From Roseomonas sp. HF4 (lineage in GTDB: Bacteria; Pseudomonadota; Alphaproteobacteria; Acetobacterales; Acetobacteraceae), in NCBI RefSeq assembly GCF_005222755.1, contig NZ_STGD01000004.1, positions 62,001-126,000 of the forward strand: DNA of 64,000 nt, in the 5' to 3' direction. The notes below the pieces were generated by a model that ran no database searches, was not told the DNA's origin, and saw nothing but the letters and a program-made list of their open reading frames with translations. This document shows, piece after piece, positions 10,482 to 20,716 of this stretch. Position numbers and translations under genes: made by a program. Every line of letters begins with the position of its first letter. The stretch's first letter is position 1.

Positions 10482-11446
10482 CCGAGGCGCGCCGGATCCT
10501 GGTCATTCGCCTCGGCGCCTTCGGGGATTTCGCGCAGAGCTTCCCCGCCTTCGCCGCCATCCGGGCGCATCATCGCGGGGCGCGGATCACGCTGCTGACC
10601 ACGCGGCCGTTCGTGGACCTCGCCCGCGCTTCCCCCTGGTTCGACGAGGTCTGGTCCGACGGGCGCCCGCCCTGGCGCCGGGTGGGGGAGGTGCTCCGCC
10701 TCGCGCGACGGCTGCGCGGCGGACGTTTCGACCGTGTCTATGACCTGCAGACCTCCCGCCGGTCCTCGCTCTATCGGCTGGCGGTCGGCCGGGCGGCCGA
10801 ATGGTCCGGGATCGCGCGCGGCGCGTCCCACCGCCACGACACGCCGACGCGGCAGAGCGTCTCCACCGTGCCGCGTCAGCAGGAACAGCTCCGCATCGCC
10901 GGCATCGCGGACGTCCCGGCGCCCGACCTCGGCTGGCTGACGGAGGGCGCGGCCGCGCTGGACCTGCCGGAGCGTTTCTGCCTGCTGATCCCCGGGGCTT
11001 CGGCGCGCTGGCCGGAGAAGCGATGGCCGGTCGAGGGATTCGCGGCCCTGGCCAGCGCGCTGGCCATCCCCTGCGTGGTGGTGGGCGGGCCGGCCGAGGC
11101 GCCGCTCGCGGCCGCGATCAAGGCCGCGGCGCCCGCGACCCTCGACTGGTGCGGGGACCGCAGCCCGCCCGCCATCCTGGCTGCCCTGGCGCACCGGTCT
11201 GCCTTTGCGGTGGGCAACGACACGGGACCGACGCATCTCGTCTCCGTGGTCGGCTGCCCGACGCTGGCGCTGTTCGGGGCGCGCAGCGATCCCGCGCGCC
11301 ACGCGCCGCCCGGCCCGGCCGTGAAGGTGCTGGCCGTGCCGATGCTCGAATCCCTGCCGGCGGCGGAGGTGCTGGCTGCCCTGGCCGCCTTCCTGCCCCG
11401 CGAGGCCGTCGCCGCCGCGTTGCCCGCCGGCGCCGGAACGCTGTAG
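10478..11446 (+). CDS. glycosyltransferase family 9 (heptosyltransferase-like)
   Basis: This 322-residue protein begins with ILVIRLGAFGDFAQSFPAF, the GT9 N-terminus. It has the C-terminal signature GNDTGPTHLVSVVGCPTLALFG, which binds the ADP-heptose-type donor. Family members add heptose to the LPS inner core. The GTG start at 10478 overlaps the preceding glycosyltransferase by 4 bp. With that gene and the small downstream protein it forms a three-gene surface glycan operon. Confidence 0.87.
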   Translation: MTEARRILVIRLGAFGDFAQSFPAFAAIRAHHRGARITLLTTRPFVDLARASPWFDEVWSDGRPPWRRVGEVLRLARRLRGGRFDRVYDLQTSRRSSLYRLAVGRAAEWSGIARGASHRHDTPTRQSVSTVPRQQEQLRIAGIADVPAPDLGWLTEGAAALDLPERFCLLIPGASARWPEKRWPVEGFAALASALAIPCVVVGGPAEAPLAAAIKAAAPATLDWCGDRSPPAILAALAHRSAFAVGNDTGPTHLVSVVGCPTLALFGARSDPARHAPPGPAVKVLAVPMLESLPAAEVLAALAAFLPREAVAAALPAGAGTL

Positions 11447-11457
11447 GACAGGGCACC

Positions 11458-11844
11458 ATGATCCTGACCATCCCGGCCTCCTGCGGCGAGGTCATCGACA
11501 AGCTCACGATCCTCGAGATCAAGCTCGACCGCATCACGGACCCGGCGAAGCGTGGGAATGTCTCGCGCGAGCACGCGGCGCTCTCGGCCGCCTGGGCCGC
11601 GGCCGTGCCCGACCCCGCGCCGGTGGCCGCGGCCGTGGCTGAGTTGCGCCGCGTGAACGAGGCGCTCTGGGACATCGAGGACGAGATCCGCGAGCACGAG
11701 CGCCAGGCGGATTTCGGCGCGCGCTTCGTCGAGCTGGCCCGCAGCGTCTACCGCACCAACGACCGCCGGGCGGAGCTGAAGCGCGAGATCAACGCCCGCC
11801 TCGGCAGCGCGCTCACAGAAGAAAAATCCTACGCCGCCTATTGA
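11458..11844 (+). CDS. DUF6165-like small protein linked to glycosyltransferases
   Basis: This 128-residue protein starts MILTIPASCGEVIDKLTILEI, which resembles the DUF6165 family commonly seen beside glycosyltransferase genes. The rest is helical and charged, with EDEIREHERQADFG near the middle and a LKREIN segment near the C-terminus. No catalytic residues are evident and no function is established to my knowledge. It lies 11 bp after the heptosyltransferase-like gene, so it is probably in the same operon. The family name is from memory and should be treated as tentative. Confidence 0.68.
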   Translation: MILTIPASCGEVIDKLTILEIKLDRITDPAKRGNVSREHAALSAAWAAAVPDPAPVAAAVAELRRVNEALWDIEDEIREHERQADFGARFVELARSVYRTNDRRAELKREINARLGSALTEEKSYAAY

Positions 11845-11853
11845 GGCGCGCGG

Positions 11854-11883
11854 CTTGACGCCGGGACGGCCGGCGCCCTAGTC
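11854..11883 (+). promoter_or_regulatory. candidate promoter of thrS
   Basis: CTTGACG at 11854-11860 resembles an alphaproteobacterial -35 box and is followed after about 17 bp by CTAGTC at 11878-11883, a weak -10. It lies about 45 bp before the thrS start. Only spacing and the -35 support it. Confidence 0.4.
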
Positions 11884-11926
11884 GGGTCGGCCGCGTTTAC
11901 AGGCGCCCGAGGAGAGCCCACCCAGC

Positions 11927-13870
11927 ATGCCCGCGATCACCCTGCCCGACGGTTCCATCCGCGCCTTCGACGGGCCGGTGACGGGCACCGAGGTCGCGGC
12001 CGCCATCGGGCCGGGCCTCGCCAAGGCAGCACTGGCGATGCAGGTGGACGGGACCATCCAGGACCTGTCGCGCGTGATCGAGGCCGATGCCGCGCTGCGC
12101 TTCATCACCCGGCGCGACCCGGAGGCGCTCGACCTCATCCGCCACGACTGCGCCCATGTGCTGGCGGAAGCCGTGCAGGACCTGTTCCCCGGCACCCAGG
12201 TGACGATCGGGCCGTCGATCGAGAACGGCTTCTACTACGACTTCGCGCGGAACGAGCCCTTCACGCCCGAGGACTTCGCCGCCATCGAGGCCCGCATGCG
12301 CGAGATCATCGCGCGGAACGCGCGCTTCGAGCGCATCGTGACCTCGCGGCATGAGGCGATCGCCCTGTTCGAGGCCAAGGGCGAGAAATACAAGGTCGAG
12401 CTGATCCAGGACCTTCCCGCCGGCGAGACCATCACGCTGTACAGCCAGGGCGACTGGGTCGATCTCTGCCGCGGGCCGCACATGCCCTCGACCGGCGCGG
12501 TCGGCACCGCCTTCAAGCTGATGAAGGTGGCCGGCGCCTATTGGCGCGGCGACCACCGCAACGCGATGCTGAGCCGCATCTATGGCACGGCCTGGCGCGA
12601 CCAGAAGGAACTGGACGCCTACCTCACGCAGATCGAGGAGGCGGAGCGCCGCGACCACCGCAAGATCGGCAAGGAGATGGGCCTGTTCCACCTCCAGGAG
12701 GAGGCGGTCGGCTCGGTGTTCTGGCACCCGAAGGGCTGGCGGCTGTATCGCACCGTCGAGGGCTACATGCGCCGGCGCCTCGACCGGGCCGACTACCAGG
12801 AGGTGAAGACGCCGCAACTGGTGGACCGCAGGCTGTGGGAAGCCTCGGGTCACTGGGAGAAGTTCCGCGAGCACATGTTCATCGCGACGGTGGAGGACGA
12901 GGGGGAGCGCGACCGCGTGCTCGCGCTCAAGCCCATGAACTGCCCCTGCCATGTGCAGATCTTCAACCAGGGCCTCCGGTCGTATCGGGAATTGCCGCTG
13001 CGCATGGCCGAGTTCGGGTCCTGCCACCGCTACGAGCCCTCGGGCGCGCTGCACGGCATCATGCGGGTGCGCGCCTTCACCCAGGACGACGCGCACATCT
13101 TCTGTGCCGAGGACCAGATCGCGGCCGAGACGGTGCGCTTCGTCGAGTTGCTGTCCTCGATCTACCGGGATTTCGGCTTCGCGGACTTCGTCGTGAAGTT
13201 CTCCGACCGCCCGGCGAACCGCGCCGGCACCGACGCCACCTGGGACCAGGCGGAGGGCGCGCTCAAGGACGCCTGCCGGATCGCCGGCGTGGACTATGCG
13301 CTGAACCCGGGCGAGGGCGCCTTCTATGGCCCGAAGCTGGAATTCGTCCTGCGCGACGCGATCGGCCGGGACTGGCAGTGCGGCACGCTGCAGGTGGATT
13401 TCGTGCTGCCCGAGCGGCTCGACGCGCAATACGTGGCCGAGGACGGAACGCGCCGCCGCCCGGTCATGCTGCACCGGGCCATCCTCGGGTCCTTCGAGCG
13501 CTTCCTCGGCATCCTGATCGAGCAGCATGCCGGGCGCTTCCCGCTCTGGCTGGCACCCGTGCAGGTGGTGGTCGCGACCATCGTGGACGAGGCCGCGCCC
13601 TTCGCCCGTGAAGCCGCCGCGGCGCTGCAGAAGGCGGGCGTGGCGGTCTCGCTCGACCTGCGGAACGAAAAGATCAACCGGAAGGTCGTCGACCACATCG
13701 ACCAGCGCGTGCCGGTGCTGGCCGTGGTCGGCCGGCGGGAGGCTGAGGAACGCTCCCTGGTGCTGCGCCGCCTGCCGGGCCGCGAACAGGAGACGCTGCC
13801 GCTGGCCGAGGCGGTGGCACGGCTTGTGGCCGAGGCGACGCCGCCCGACCTCGCGGATGCGGCAGCTTGA
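11927..13870 (+). CDS. thrS: threonyl-tRNA synthetase
   Basis: This 647-residue class II synthetase has the complete domain order: TGS domain (about 1-62), editing domain with the zinc-type [10 protein letters not shown] motif, catalytic core, and C-terminal anticodon-binding domain (about 545-640). In the core, [10 protein letters not shown] provides the zinc cysteine and TQDDAHIF and MLHRAILGS the two histidines. It charges tRNA-Thr with threonine in the cytosol. Length is normal for bacterial ThrS. ATG 11927 follows a GAGGAG ribosome-binding site. infC lies downstream in the same direction, as in most bacteria. Confidence 0.97.
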   Translation: MPAITLPDGSIRAFDGPVTGTEVAAAIGPGLAKAALAMQVDGTIQDLSRVIEADAALRFITRRDPEALDLIRHDCAHVLAEAVQDLFPGTQVTIGPSIENGFYYDFARNEPFTPEDFAAIEARMREIIARNARFERIVTSRHEAIALFEAKGEKYKVELIQDLPAGETITLYSQGDWVDLCRGPHMPSTGAVGTAFKLMKVAGAYWRGDHRNAMLSRIYGTAWRDQKELDAYLTQIEEAERRDHRKIGKEMGLFHLQEEAVGSVFWHPKGWRLYRTVEGYMRRRLDRADYQEVKTPQLVDRRLWEASGHWEKFREHMFIATVEDEGERDRVLALKPMNCPCHVQIFNQGLRSYRELPLRMAEFGSCHRYEPSGALHGIMRVRAFTQDDAHIFCAEDQIAAETVRFVELLSSIYRDFGFADFVVKFSDRPANRAGTDATWDQAEGALKDACRIAGVDYALNPGEGAFYGPKLEFVLRDAIGRDWQCGTLQVDFVLPERLDAQYVAEDGTRRRPVMLHRAILGSFERFLGILIEQHAGRFPLWLAPVQVVVATIVDEAAPFAREAAAALQKAGVAVSLDLRNEKINRKVVDHIDQRVPVLAVVGRREAEERSLVLRRLPGREQETLPLAEAVARLVAEATPPDLADAAA

Positions 13871-13882
13871 GGGCGAAGCCAG

Positions 13883-13911
13883 TTGCGGCGGCGGGATCGC
13901 CGTTCCATAAA
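13883..13911 (+). promoter_or_regulatory. candidate promoter of infC
   Basis: TTGCGG at 13883-13888 and CATAAA at 13906-13911 are separated by 17 bp and end 38 bp before the proposed ATA start of infC. The two boxes are imperfect, so this is only a candidate; infC may also be read from the thrS transcript. Confidence 0.35.
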
Positions 13912-13949
13912 GCGCGCTTCTTGCCTATCCACTTCGACAGGAGACGACC

Positions 13950-14489
13950 ATAGCCCGAGGCCCAATGCCCGCCACGCCGCCCGCCAAGGACGGCCCGCGC
14001 ATCAATGACGACATCCGCGTGCCGCAGGTGCGCCTGATCGACCAGCATGGCGAGATGCAGGGCGTGATGACCGCCCGCGAGGCGCTGATCCGCGCCTATG
14101 ACGTCGGCCTCGACCTGGTCGAGATCTCGCCCAACGCCGTCCCGCCTGTCTGCAAGATCCTCGACTACGGCAAGTACAAGTACGAGCAGCAGAAGAAGGC
14201 CAACGAGGCGCGGAAGAAGCAGAAGGTCGTCGAGATCAAGGAAATCAAGGTCCGTCCGAATATCGACGACCATGACTACGACGTGAAGATGCGCCAGATG
14301 AAGGGCTTCATCTCGGAAGGCGACAAGGTGAAGGTGACGCTGCGGTTCCGTGGCCGCGAGATGGCGCACCAGGACCTGGGCGTGAAGGTGCTGGATCGGA
14401 TCCGGACGGAGTTGGCGGAGACGACGAAGGTCGAGCAGTTCCCGCGGCTCGAGAACCGGCAGATGATCATGGTGCTGGCGCCGAAGTGA
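13950..14489 (+). CDS. infC: translation initiation factor IF-3, probable ATA start codon
   Basis: The protein has the IF-3 N-domain ([38 protein letters not shown]), a lysine-rich linker and the C-domain ([19 protein letters not shown]). It binds the 30S subunit and checks the start codon. I place the start at ATA 13950: AGGAG at 13939-13943 lies 6 bases upstream, the ideal distance, while the first ATG at 13965 has no good ribosome-binding site. The resulting length is 179 residues. In many bacteria infC uses a non-standard start (AUU in E. coli), which lets IF-3 repress its own synthesis. Unlike many genomes, rpmI and rplT do not follow. Confidence 0.92.
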   Translation: MARGPMPATPPAKDGPRINDDIRVPQVRLIDQHGEMQGVMTAREALIRAYDVGLDLVEISPNAVPPVCKILDYGKYKYEQQKKANEARKKQKVVEIKEIKVRPNIDDHDYDVKMRQMKGFISEGDKVKVTLRFRGREMAHQDLGVKVLDRIRTELAETTKVEQFPRLENRQMIMVLAPK

Positions 14490-14569
14490 CACCCTGGGGG
14501 AGGGCACGCTCCCCTCTCGGTCCGACCCGCTTGTCCTTGTCACGGAACGGACCTCGTTCGGAGGCATCG

Positions 14570-14863
14570 ATGGCCAAGGCATTTTGGATCGCGTTCTATC
14601 GGGCGATCAGGGACCCGGATGCCATGGCCGCCTACGCTCGGCTCGCGGGGCCGGCCATCGTCGCCGCGGGCGGTCGGCCCCTCGTGCGGGGTGTGCCCGC
14701 CCGGACGCTTGAGGCGGGCATGGACCTGCGCACCGTCGTCATCGAGTTCGACAGCGTCGCGAGCGCCGTGGCCGCCTATGAAAGCGCCGAATACCAGGCC
14801 GCGCGCCGGCTCCTCGGCGACACGGTGGAGCGCGATATCCGTATCGTCGAAGCTGCGGAATAG
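14570..14863 (+). CDS. DUF1330-family protein
   Basis: This 97-residue protein has the ferredoxin-like DUF1330 pattern: an N-terminal AFWIAFYRAIRDPDAMAAYA strand-helix, GGRPLVRG, VVIEFDSVASAVAAYES and a final strand. Members are small dimeric alpha/beta-barrel proteins without established activity. The ATG at 14570 follows a GGAGG sequence by five bases, which makes this start more convincing than longer options. It sits alone between infC and ffh. Confidence 0.8.
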   Translation: MAKAFWIAFYRAIRDPDAMAAYARLAGPAIVAAGGRPLVRGVPARTLEAGMDLRTVVIEFDSVASAVAAYESAEYQAARRLLGDTVERDIRIVEAAE

Positions 14864-14911
14864 GGCCGCTGCCATACGCACCGGGCTGGGCTGGCCCGAC
14901 CTTGGTTCGGC

Positions 14912-14940
14912 TTGACCGCGGACGGGCCTCGCCTTAAACG
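14912..14940 (+). promoter_or_regulatory. candidate promoter of the ffh operon
   Basis: TTGACC at 14912-14917 is a good -35 box; TAAACG at 14935-14940, 17 bp later, is a weak -10. The site lies about 140 bp upstream of ffh, leaving a long GC-rich leader (14941-15078) in which I see no gene. Confidence 0.35.
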
Positions 14941-15078
14941 CCGCCGCACATGGTTCGTCCCGAACCGACGGCCTGCCCCCTGACGGGGTGGGCTCCGCCG
15001 CTCCGCGAAGACTCGCGCAGCGGCGCAAATGCGTTTGGGGCGGCCGCCACGCGTTGAAGGACTGAACTGGTCGCCACG

Positions 15079-16464
15079 ATGTTCGAGGCACTCTCCAGCA
15101 AGCTGAACGGGGTATTCGACCGGCTGCGCCGCCGCGGCGCACTGTCGGAAGCCGACGTGACGGAAGCGCTGCGCGAGGTTCGCGTCGCGCTGCTGGAGGC
15201 CGACGTCGCGCTGCCGGTCGTCCGCGACCTGGTCAACAAGGTCCGGGAGCGCGCCGTGGGGCAGGAGGTCATCCGCTCCGTCTCCCCGGCCCAGCAGGTC
15301 ATCAAGATCGTCAACGACGCGCTGGTCGAGGCGCTGGGCGGCGGCGAGGGCGACGACGGCAAGCGCGGCATCGACCTGAACGCGCCGTCTCCGGTGCCGA
15401 TCCTGATGGTCGGCCTGCAGGGCTCGGGCAAGACCACCACCTCGGGCAAGATCGCGCTGCGGCTGCGCACGAAGGACCGCAAGAAGGTCCTGCTGGCGTC
15501 GCTCGACGTGCATCGCCCGGCCGCGCAGCTGCAGCTCCAGACGCTGGCGCAGCAGGCCGAGGTCACGAGCCTGCCCATCGTCGCCGGCCAGTCTCCGATG
15601 CAGATCGCGATGCGCGCGATGGATGTGGCGCGGCGCGAACTCTACGACGTGGTGGTGCTGGACACCGCCGGCCGCCTCGCCATCGACGATGCGCTGATGG
15701 AGGAGGTGGCGCAGGTCAAGCTCGCCACCAACCCGCACGAGACGCTGCTGGTGGTCGATGCCATGACCGGCCAGGACGCGGTCAACACGGCCAAGGCCTT
15801 CCAGGACAAGGTCGGCGTCACGGGCATCGTCATGACGCGCATCGACGGCGATGCGAGGGGCGGCGCCGCGCTCTCCATGCGGGCCGTCACCGGCGCGCCG
15901 ATCAAGCTGCTGGGCGCCGGCGAGAAGCTCGATGCGCTGGAGGACTTCCACCCCGACCGCATCGCGTCCCGCATCCTCGGCATGGGCGACATCGTCTCGC
16001 TCGTCGAGAAGGCCGCGGCGACCATCGACCAGGACGAGGCCGAGAAGCTCGCGGCCCGGATGCAGAAGGGCCAGTTCACGCTGGACGACTACGCGTCCCA
16101 GCTGAAGCAGATCGGCAAGATGGGCAACCTGTCGGGCATCCTGGGCATGCTGCCGGGGGTCGCGAAGGTGAAGGCGCAGCTGAACGACGCCAACCTCGAC
16201 ACCGCCATCCTCAAGCGCCAGGCGGCGATCATCGGCTCCATGACGCCGCGCGAGCGCCGTGCGCCGGATATCCTGAAGGCGTCGCGCAAGAAGCGCATCG
16301 CCGCCGGCTCCGGCACCTCGGTTCAGGAAGTGAACAAGCTGCTCAAGCAGTTCGACGACATGTCCGCGATGATGAAGCGGATGAACAAGCTCGGCCAGAA
16401 GGGGCTGATGCGTGGCGGGCTCGCCGCGCTGCTCCCCGGGGCCGGAAACAAGCGACCCTTCTAG
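15079..16464 (+). CDS. ffh: signal recognition particle GTPase Ffh
   Basis: This 461-residue protein has the N domain (1-90), the G domain with GLQGSGKTTT, DTAGR and TRIDGDARGG motifs, and a methionine-rich M domain from about residue 325 (MQKGQFTLDDY to MMKRMNKLGQKGLM). It binds signal peptides of nascent inner-membrane proteins and the 4.5S RNA, and hands ribosomes to FtsY. Length is normal. It heads the conserved ffh-rpsP-rimM-trmD-rplS cluster. Confidence 0.97.
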   Translation: MFEALSSKLNGVFDRLRRRGALSEADVTEALREVRVALLEADVALPVVRDLVNKVRERAVGQEVIRSVSPAQQVIKIVNDALVEALGGGEGDDGKRGIDLNAPSPVPILMVGLQGSGKTTTSGKIALRLRTKDRKKVLLASLDVHRPAAQLQLQTLAQQAEVTSLPIVAGQSPMQIAMRAMDVARRELYDVVVLDTAGRLAIDDALMEEVAQVKLATNPHETLLVVDAMTGQDAVNTAKAFQDKVGVTGIVMTRIDGDARGGAALSMRAVTGAPIKLLGAGEKLDALEDFHPDRIASRILGMGDIVSLVEKAAATIDQDEAEKLAARMQKGQFTLDDYASQLKQIGKMGNLSGILGMLPGVAKVKAQLNDANLDTAILKRQAAIIGSMTPRERRAPDILKASRKKRIAAGSGTSVQEVNKLLKQFDDMSAMMKRMNKLGQKGLMRGGLAALLPGAGNKRPF

Positions 16465-16488
16465 AGAACGACGACGAAAGGAAGCCTC

Positions 16489-16824
16489 ATGGGCCTCAAG
16501 ATCCGCCTCGCCCGCGCCGGTGCGAAGAAGCGTCCCTACTATCACATCGTGGTGGCCGACAGCCGCAGCCCGCGCGATGGCCGCTTCATCGAGGCAGTGG
16601 GTTCCTACAACCCGATGCTGCCGGCCGAGCACGCCGAGCGCATCCGCCTGAAGGACGAGCGCATCACGCATTGGCTCGGCCAGGGTGCCGTCGCCACCGA
16701 CCGCGTCGCGAAGTTCCTCGGCAAGGCGGGCCTGGCGCCCATGCCGCCGTTCCGCGAGCAGCCGAAGCAGTCCGCGCCGAAGAAGAAGGCGCAGGAGCGC
16801 GCCGCGGCCGCCGCGGCGGGCTGA
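16489..16824 (+). CDS. rpsP: 30S ribosomal protein S16
   Basis: This 111-residue protein has the S16 core in the first 80 residues ([44 protein letters not shown]), followed by a lysine/alanine-rich tail ([17 protein letters not shown]) of the kind found in alphaproteobacteria. It is a structural part of the small ribosomal subunit. ATG 16489 follows an AAAGGAAG ribosome-binding site. It lies 24 bp after ffh and 26 bp before rimM. Confidence 0.97.
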   Translation: MGLKIRLARAGAKKRPYYHIVVADSRSPRDGRFIEAVGSYNPMLPAEHAERIRLKDERITHWLGQGAVATDRVAKFLGKAGLAPMPPFREQPKQSAPKKKAQERAAAAAAG

Positions 16825-16850
16825 GGCACGACGCGATAAGGTGACGTGAC

Positions 16851-17372
16851 GTGACGGTGAAGCGCGTCCTGGTGGGCGAGATCGGCAGGCCGCACGGCGT
16901 GCGCGGCCTCGTGCGCCTGCGCGCCTTCACCGAGGACCCGGCCGCCATCGCGCGCTATACGCCCCTGACCGACGAGACCGGCGCCCGGCGCTTCGTCGTC
17001 ACGCTCAAGGGCGGCGACATCGCGGCCGTCGAGGGTGTGGCGGATCGCGACGCGGCGCAGCGCCTGACCGGCACGCGGCTTTACGTCGAGCGTGACCGCC
17101 TGCCGCCGCCGGCGGATGATGAGTTCTACCTCGCCGACCTCATCGGCCTCGATGCCGTGACGGAAGGCGGGCAGCGCCTCGGCTCCATCCGCGCGGTGGA
17201 GGACCATGGCGCCGGTGCCTTCCTGGCGGTCGAGGGCGATGGGCGCGAGCACCTGCTGCCCTTCACCAGGGCCGTCGTGCCGGTGGTGGACATCGCGGGC
17301 GGCCGCGTGACGGTGATCCCGCCCGGCGAGATCATCGTCGCGCCGCAGCCCGGCGAGGAGGATGCGGCATGA
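16851..17372 (+). CDS. rimM: ribosome maturation factor RimM
   Basis: This 173-residue protein has the N-terminal beta-barrel ([19 protein letters not shown]) and the C-terminal PRC-barrel ([26 protein letters not shown]). RimM binds S19 and helps maturation of the 30S head. The start is GTG 16851, within a GTGAC triplication; the other GTGs of that repeat run quickly into stops. Its stop overlaps trmD by 4 bp. Confidence 0.95.
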   Translation: MTVKRVLVGEIGRPHGVRGLVRLRAFTEDPAAIARYTPLTDETGARRFVVTLKGGDIAAVEGVADRDAAQRLTGTRLYVERDRLPPPADDEFYLADLIGLDAVTEGGQRLGSIRAVEDHGAGAFLAVEGDGREHLLPFTRAVVPVVDIAGGRVTVIPPGEIIVAPQPGEEDAA

Positions 17373-18109
17373 CCTGGTGCGCCTCCATCCTCACGCTCTT
17401 CCCCGAGATGTTCCCCGGTCCGCTCGGCCTGTCGCTCGCCGGCCGGGCGCTGCGCGATGGCCGGTGGTCGCTCGAGGCCTCCGACATCCGCGCCTTCGCG
17501 ACCGACCGCCACCGCACTGTGGACGACACGCCGGCCGGTGGCGGCGCAGGCATGGTGATGCGTCCCGACGTTCTGGACGCCGCCATCGGCGCCGCGATGC
17601 CGGCGGGCGACGCCCGGCCGCTGGTCTACCTGACCCCGCGCGGGCGGCTGCTGGACCAGGCCATGGTGCGGTCGCTGGCGGCGGGGCCCGGCTGCGTCCT
17701 GCTCTGCGGCCGCTACGAAGGCGTCGACCAGCGGGTCATCGATGCGCGCGGCATGGTCGAGCTCTCGGTCGGCGACTACGTGCTGAGCGGGGGCGAGACG
17801 GCGGCGCTGGTGCTTCTCGATGCCTGCGTGCGGCTACTGCCCGGCGTGATGGGCGCGGCCGAGAGCGCCACCGAGGAAAGCCACGGCACCGAGGGCCTGC
17901 TGGAATACCCGCATTATACCCGCCCGGCCGAATGGCAGGGGCGTGCCATCCCCGATGTTCTCCTCTCCGGCCACCATGCCGAGATCGCACGCTGGCGGCG
18001 GGCGGAGAGCGAGCGGATCACCAAGGAGCGCCGGCCCGACCTCTGGGCCCGGCATGAAGCGAAACAGCGTGGCGCGGGGGGCATGGACGGCCACCCCGCC
18101 GCCGCCTAA
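17369..18109 (+). CDS. trmD: tRNA (guanine-N1-)-methyltransferase TrmD
   Basis: This 246-residue SPOUT methyltransferase shows the trefoil-knot SAM site: [24 protein letters not shown] and DYVLSGGE. It makes m1G37 in tRNAs that have G36-G37, preventing frameshifts. It overlaps rimM by 4 bp and is followed by rplS after 25 bp. One of the tRNA-Arg genes downstream (22027) has gained a G36-G37 and could be a substrate. Confidence 0.97.
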   Translation: MTWCASILTLFPEMFPGPLGLSLAGRALRDGRWSLEASDIRAFATDRHRTVDDTPAGGGAGMVMRPDVLDAAIGAAMPAGDARPLVYLTPRGRLLDQAMVRSLAAGPGCVLLCGRYEGVDQRVIDARGMVELSVGDYVLSGGETAALVLLDACVRLLPGVMGAAESATEESHGTEGLLEYPHYTRPAEWQGRAIPDVLLSGHHAEIARWRRAESERITKERRPDLWARHEAKQRGAGGMDGHPAAA

Positions 18110-18134
18110 ACGAAGCCCACGAAAGGATACCGTC

Positions 18135-18545
18135 ATGAACCTCCTGCAGCAGTTCGAGGCCGAGCAACTCTCCCGCCTCACCGCCGCGCGCGCCACGCCG
18201 GACTTCGCGCCTGGCGACACGGTGCGCGTGATGGTGAGGGTGCAGGAAGGCGAGCGCACCCGCATCCAGGCCTATGAGGGCGTGGTGATCGCGCGTTCCA
18301 ACAAGGGGCTGCAGAGCAACTTCACGGTGCGCAAGCTGTCCTACGGCGAGGGCGTGGAGCGCGTGTTCCCGCTGCATTCGCCGAACGTGGCGGAGATCAT
18401 CGTGGTCCGTCGCGGCAAGGTGCGCCGGGCGAAGCTCTATTACCTGCGTGGCCGCACGGGCAAGTCGGCCCGCATCGCCGAGAAGCTGGGCACCAAGCCG
18501 ACCGCCGCGGCAGCCGCGCCCGCCGCGCCCACGACCGAGGGCTGA
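18135..18545 (+). CDS. rplS: 50S ribosomal protein L19
   Basis: This 136-residue protein has the L19 signatures [41 protein letters not shown] and [15 protein letters not shown]. It sits at the interface of the ribosomal subunits. There is a short Ala/Thr/Pro tail after the core. The ATG at 18135 follows AAAGGA. It is the last gene of the ffh-rplS cluster and is followed by a strong GC-rich hairpin. Confidence 0.97.
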   Translation: MNLLQQFEAEQLSRLTAARATPDFAPGDTVRVMVRVQEGERTRIQAYEGVVIARSNKGLQSNFTVRKLSYGEGVERVFPLHSPNVAEIIVVRRGKVRRAKLYYLRGRTGKSARIAEKLGTKPTAAAAAPAAPTTEG

Positions 18546-18553
18546 AGCCCAGA

Positions 18554-18579
18554 GGGGCGCCGCGCCACGACGGCGCCCC
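18554..18579 (+). terminator. GC-rich hairpin after rplS
   Basis: A perfect 9-bp stem, GGGGCGCCG at 18554-18562 with CGGCGCCCC at 18571-18579, closes an 8-base loop. It lies 9 bp after rplS and 26 bp before leuC. There is no T-run after it, so it may be a weak terminator, an RNA-stability element, or a Rho-linked structure. Confidence 0.45.
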
Positions 18580-18605
18580 GTCGCTGCCAAGTCCGGGGGA
18601 AACCG

Positions 18606-20036
18606 ATGTCCGAGCGCAAGCCGCGCACGCTGTTCGACAAGATCTGGGACGCGCATGTCGTCGAGACGCTGCCCGACGGCACCGCGCTTCTCTATATCGA
18701 CCTGCACCTGACGCACGAGGTCACGACGCCCCAGGCCTTCGACGGCCTGCGCGCCGCGGGCCGGAAGGTGCGCCGACCCGATGCGACGCTCGCGGTGGTG
18801 GACCACAACATCGCGACCGACGAGAGCCGCCGCACCGGCATCGTGGACCCCGAGAGCCGCCTGCAGGTCGAGACGCTCGAGAAGAACGTCGTCGAATTCG
18901 GCGTGCCCTACATCCCGCTGCTCGATGACCGCCAGGGCATCGTGCACGTGATCGGGCCGGAACTCGGCCGGTCCCTGCCGGGCATGACCATCGTCTGCGG
19001 CGACAGCCATACGTCCACGCACGGCGCGATGGGTGCGCTCGCCTTCGGCATCGGCACGAGCGAGGTCGAGCACGTGCTCGCGACCCAGACGCTGCTGCAG
19101 AAGCCGGCGAAGAACATGCGGATCAGCGTCGACGGCACGCTCGCCGTCGGCTGCTCGGCGAAGGACATCGTGCTCGCCATCATCGGGAAGATCGGCACCG
19201 CCGGCGGCACGGGCCACGTGATCGAATACGCGGGCGATGCGATCCGCGCGCTCGACATGGCAGGCCGCATGACCGTCTGCAACATGACGATCGAGGGCGG
19301 TGCGCGGGCCGGCATGGTCGCCCCCGACCAGACCACCTACGACTACATCGCGCTTACGCCGAACGGCCCGAAGGGCGAGGCGCTGGCCCGTGCCATGGAA
19401 TGGTGGAAGACGCTCCCGTCCGATGCCGGGGCGCATTTCGACACCGAGATCCGCCTCGACGCCCACGCCATCGCGCCTCAGGTCACCTGGGGGACCAACC
19501 CCGAGGCCGTGCTGCCCATCACCGGCGTGGTGCCGAATCCGGCCGATGTGGCGGATGAGGCGAAGCGCGCGCAGATGGAACGCATGGTCCAGTACATGGG
19601 CCTGACGCCCGGCCAGCGCCTGACCGACCTCAAGGTCGATGTCGTCTTCATCGGCTCCTGCACCAATTCGCGCATCGAGGACATCCGCGCCGCCGCCGCC
19701 ATCGCCAAGGGCCGCCGCGTGGCCGACGGCGTGCGCGCCATGGTCGTGCCGGGCTCGGGCCTCGTGAAGAAGGCCGCCGAGGCCGAGGGGCTCGACCGCA
19801 TTCTGAAGGAAGCGGGCTTCGAATGGCGCGAGGCCGGGTGCTCCATGTGCCTCGGCATGAACCCCGACAAGCTGACGCCGGGCCAACGCTCGGCCAGCAC
19901 GTCCAACCGCAACTTCGAGGGCCGCCAGGGCCCCGGCGGGCGCACCCACCTGCTGAGCCCGGCCATGGCCGCGGCGGCGGCGGTCGCGGGGCATCTCGCG
20001 GACGTTCGCGACTACCAGCCGAAGGAAGCGCTGTGA
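18606..20036 (+). CDS. leuC: 3-isopropylmalate dehydratase large subunit
   Basis: This 476-residue aconitase-family protein has the three iron-sulphur cysteines in GSCTNSR and [10 protein letters not shown], and the typical [19 protein letters not shown] motif. With LeuD it converts 2-isopropylmalate to 3-isopropylmalate in leucine synthesis. The ATG at 18606 follows a GGGGGAAACC sequence. Its TGA shares one base with the leuD ATG, so the two subunits are translationally coupled. Confidence 0.97.
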   Translation: MSERKPRTLFDKIWDAHVVETLPDGTALLYIDLHLTHEVTTPQAFDGLRAAGRKVRRPDATLAVVDHNIATDESRRTGIVDPESRLQVETLEKNVVEFGVPYIPLLDDRQGIVHVIGPELGRSLPGMTIVCGDSHTSTHGAMGALAFGIGTSEVEHVLATQTLLQKPAKNMRISVDGTLAVGCSAKDIVLAIIGKIGTAGGTGHVIEYAGDAIRALDMAGRMTVCNMTIEGGARAGMVAPDQTTYDYIALTPNGPKGEALARAMEWWKTLPSDAGAHFDTEIRLDAHAIAPQVTWGTNPEAVLPITGVVPNPADVADEAKRAQMERMVQYMGLTPGQRLTDLKVDVVFIGSCTNSRIEDIRAAAAIAKGRRVADGVRAMVVPGSGLVKKAAEAEGLDRILKEAGFEWREAGCSMCLGMNPDKLTPGQRSASTSNRNFEGRQGPGGRTHLLSPAMAAAAAVAGHLADVRDYQPKEAL

Positions 20037-20647
20037 TGCAGGCCTTCACCAAGCTCACCGGCATCGCGGCGCCGCTGCCGAAGGCGAATGTCGACACCGA
20101 CCAGATCATCCCTGCGCGGTTTCTGAAGTCGATCTCGCGCTCGGGCTTCGGGAAGAACCTCTTTGCCAACTTCCGCTTCAAGGAAGATGGCAGCGAGAAC
20201 CCGGACTTCGTGCTGAACCAGGAACCCTACCGCCGCGCCGAGGTGCTCATCGCCTTCGAGAACTTCGGCTGCGGGTCGTCCCGTGAACACGCCCCCTGGG
20301 CGCTGCTCGACTTCGGCATCCGCTGCGTCATCGCGCCTGATTTCGCCGACATCTTCCACAACAACTGCTTCAAGAACGGCGTCCTGCCGGTGCGGCTTCC
20401 GAAGGAGGTCTGCGCGCAGCTGATGGAGGACGCGAAGCTCGGCGCGAATGCGCGCATCACCGTCGACCTCGAGCGCGAGGTGGTGGTGCGCCCAAACGGG
20501 GAGGAGATCCCGTTCAAGATCGATCCGCTCCGCCGCCACCTGCTGCTGAACGGGCTCGACGACATCGGCCAGACCATGCAGCACGCGCCTGCCATCGACA
20601 GCTTCGAGGCGAAGCAGAAGGCCGCGCAACCCTGGCTCTACGCCTGA
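20036..20647 (+). CDS. leuD: 3-isopropylmalate dehydratase small subunit
   Basis: This 203-residue protein has the LeuD marks [13 protein letters not shown], the swivelling-domain [20 protein letters not shown] and [13 protein letters not shown]. It forms the swivel domain that completes the active site of LeuC. The ATG at 20036 shares its first base with the leuC stop. Length is normal. The next gene in the pathway, leuB, begins 69 bp downstream. Confidence 0.97.
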   Translation: MQAFTKLTGIAAPLPKANVDTDQIIPARFLKSISRSGFGKNLFANFRFKEDGSENPDFVLNQEPYRRAEVLIAFENFGCGSSREHAPWALLDFGIRCVIAPDFADIFHNNCFKNGVLPVRLPKEVCAQLMEDAKLGANARITVDLEREVVVRPNGEEIPFKIDPLRRHLLLNGLDDIGQTMQHAPAIDSFEAKQKAAQPWLYA

Positions 20648-20716
20648 CCTGATTCTTCCCGGGCGGCGTTCCCTCCCCCGGGGCGCCTGCCGACACTGCA
20701 GGAGACGCCCCCGAGC

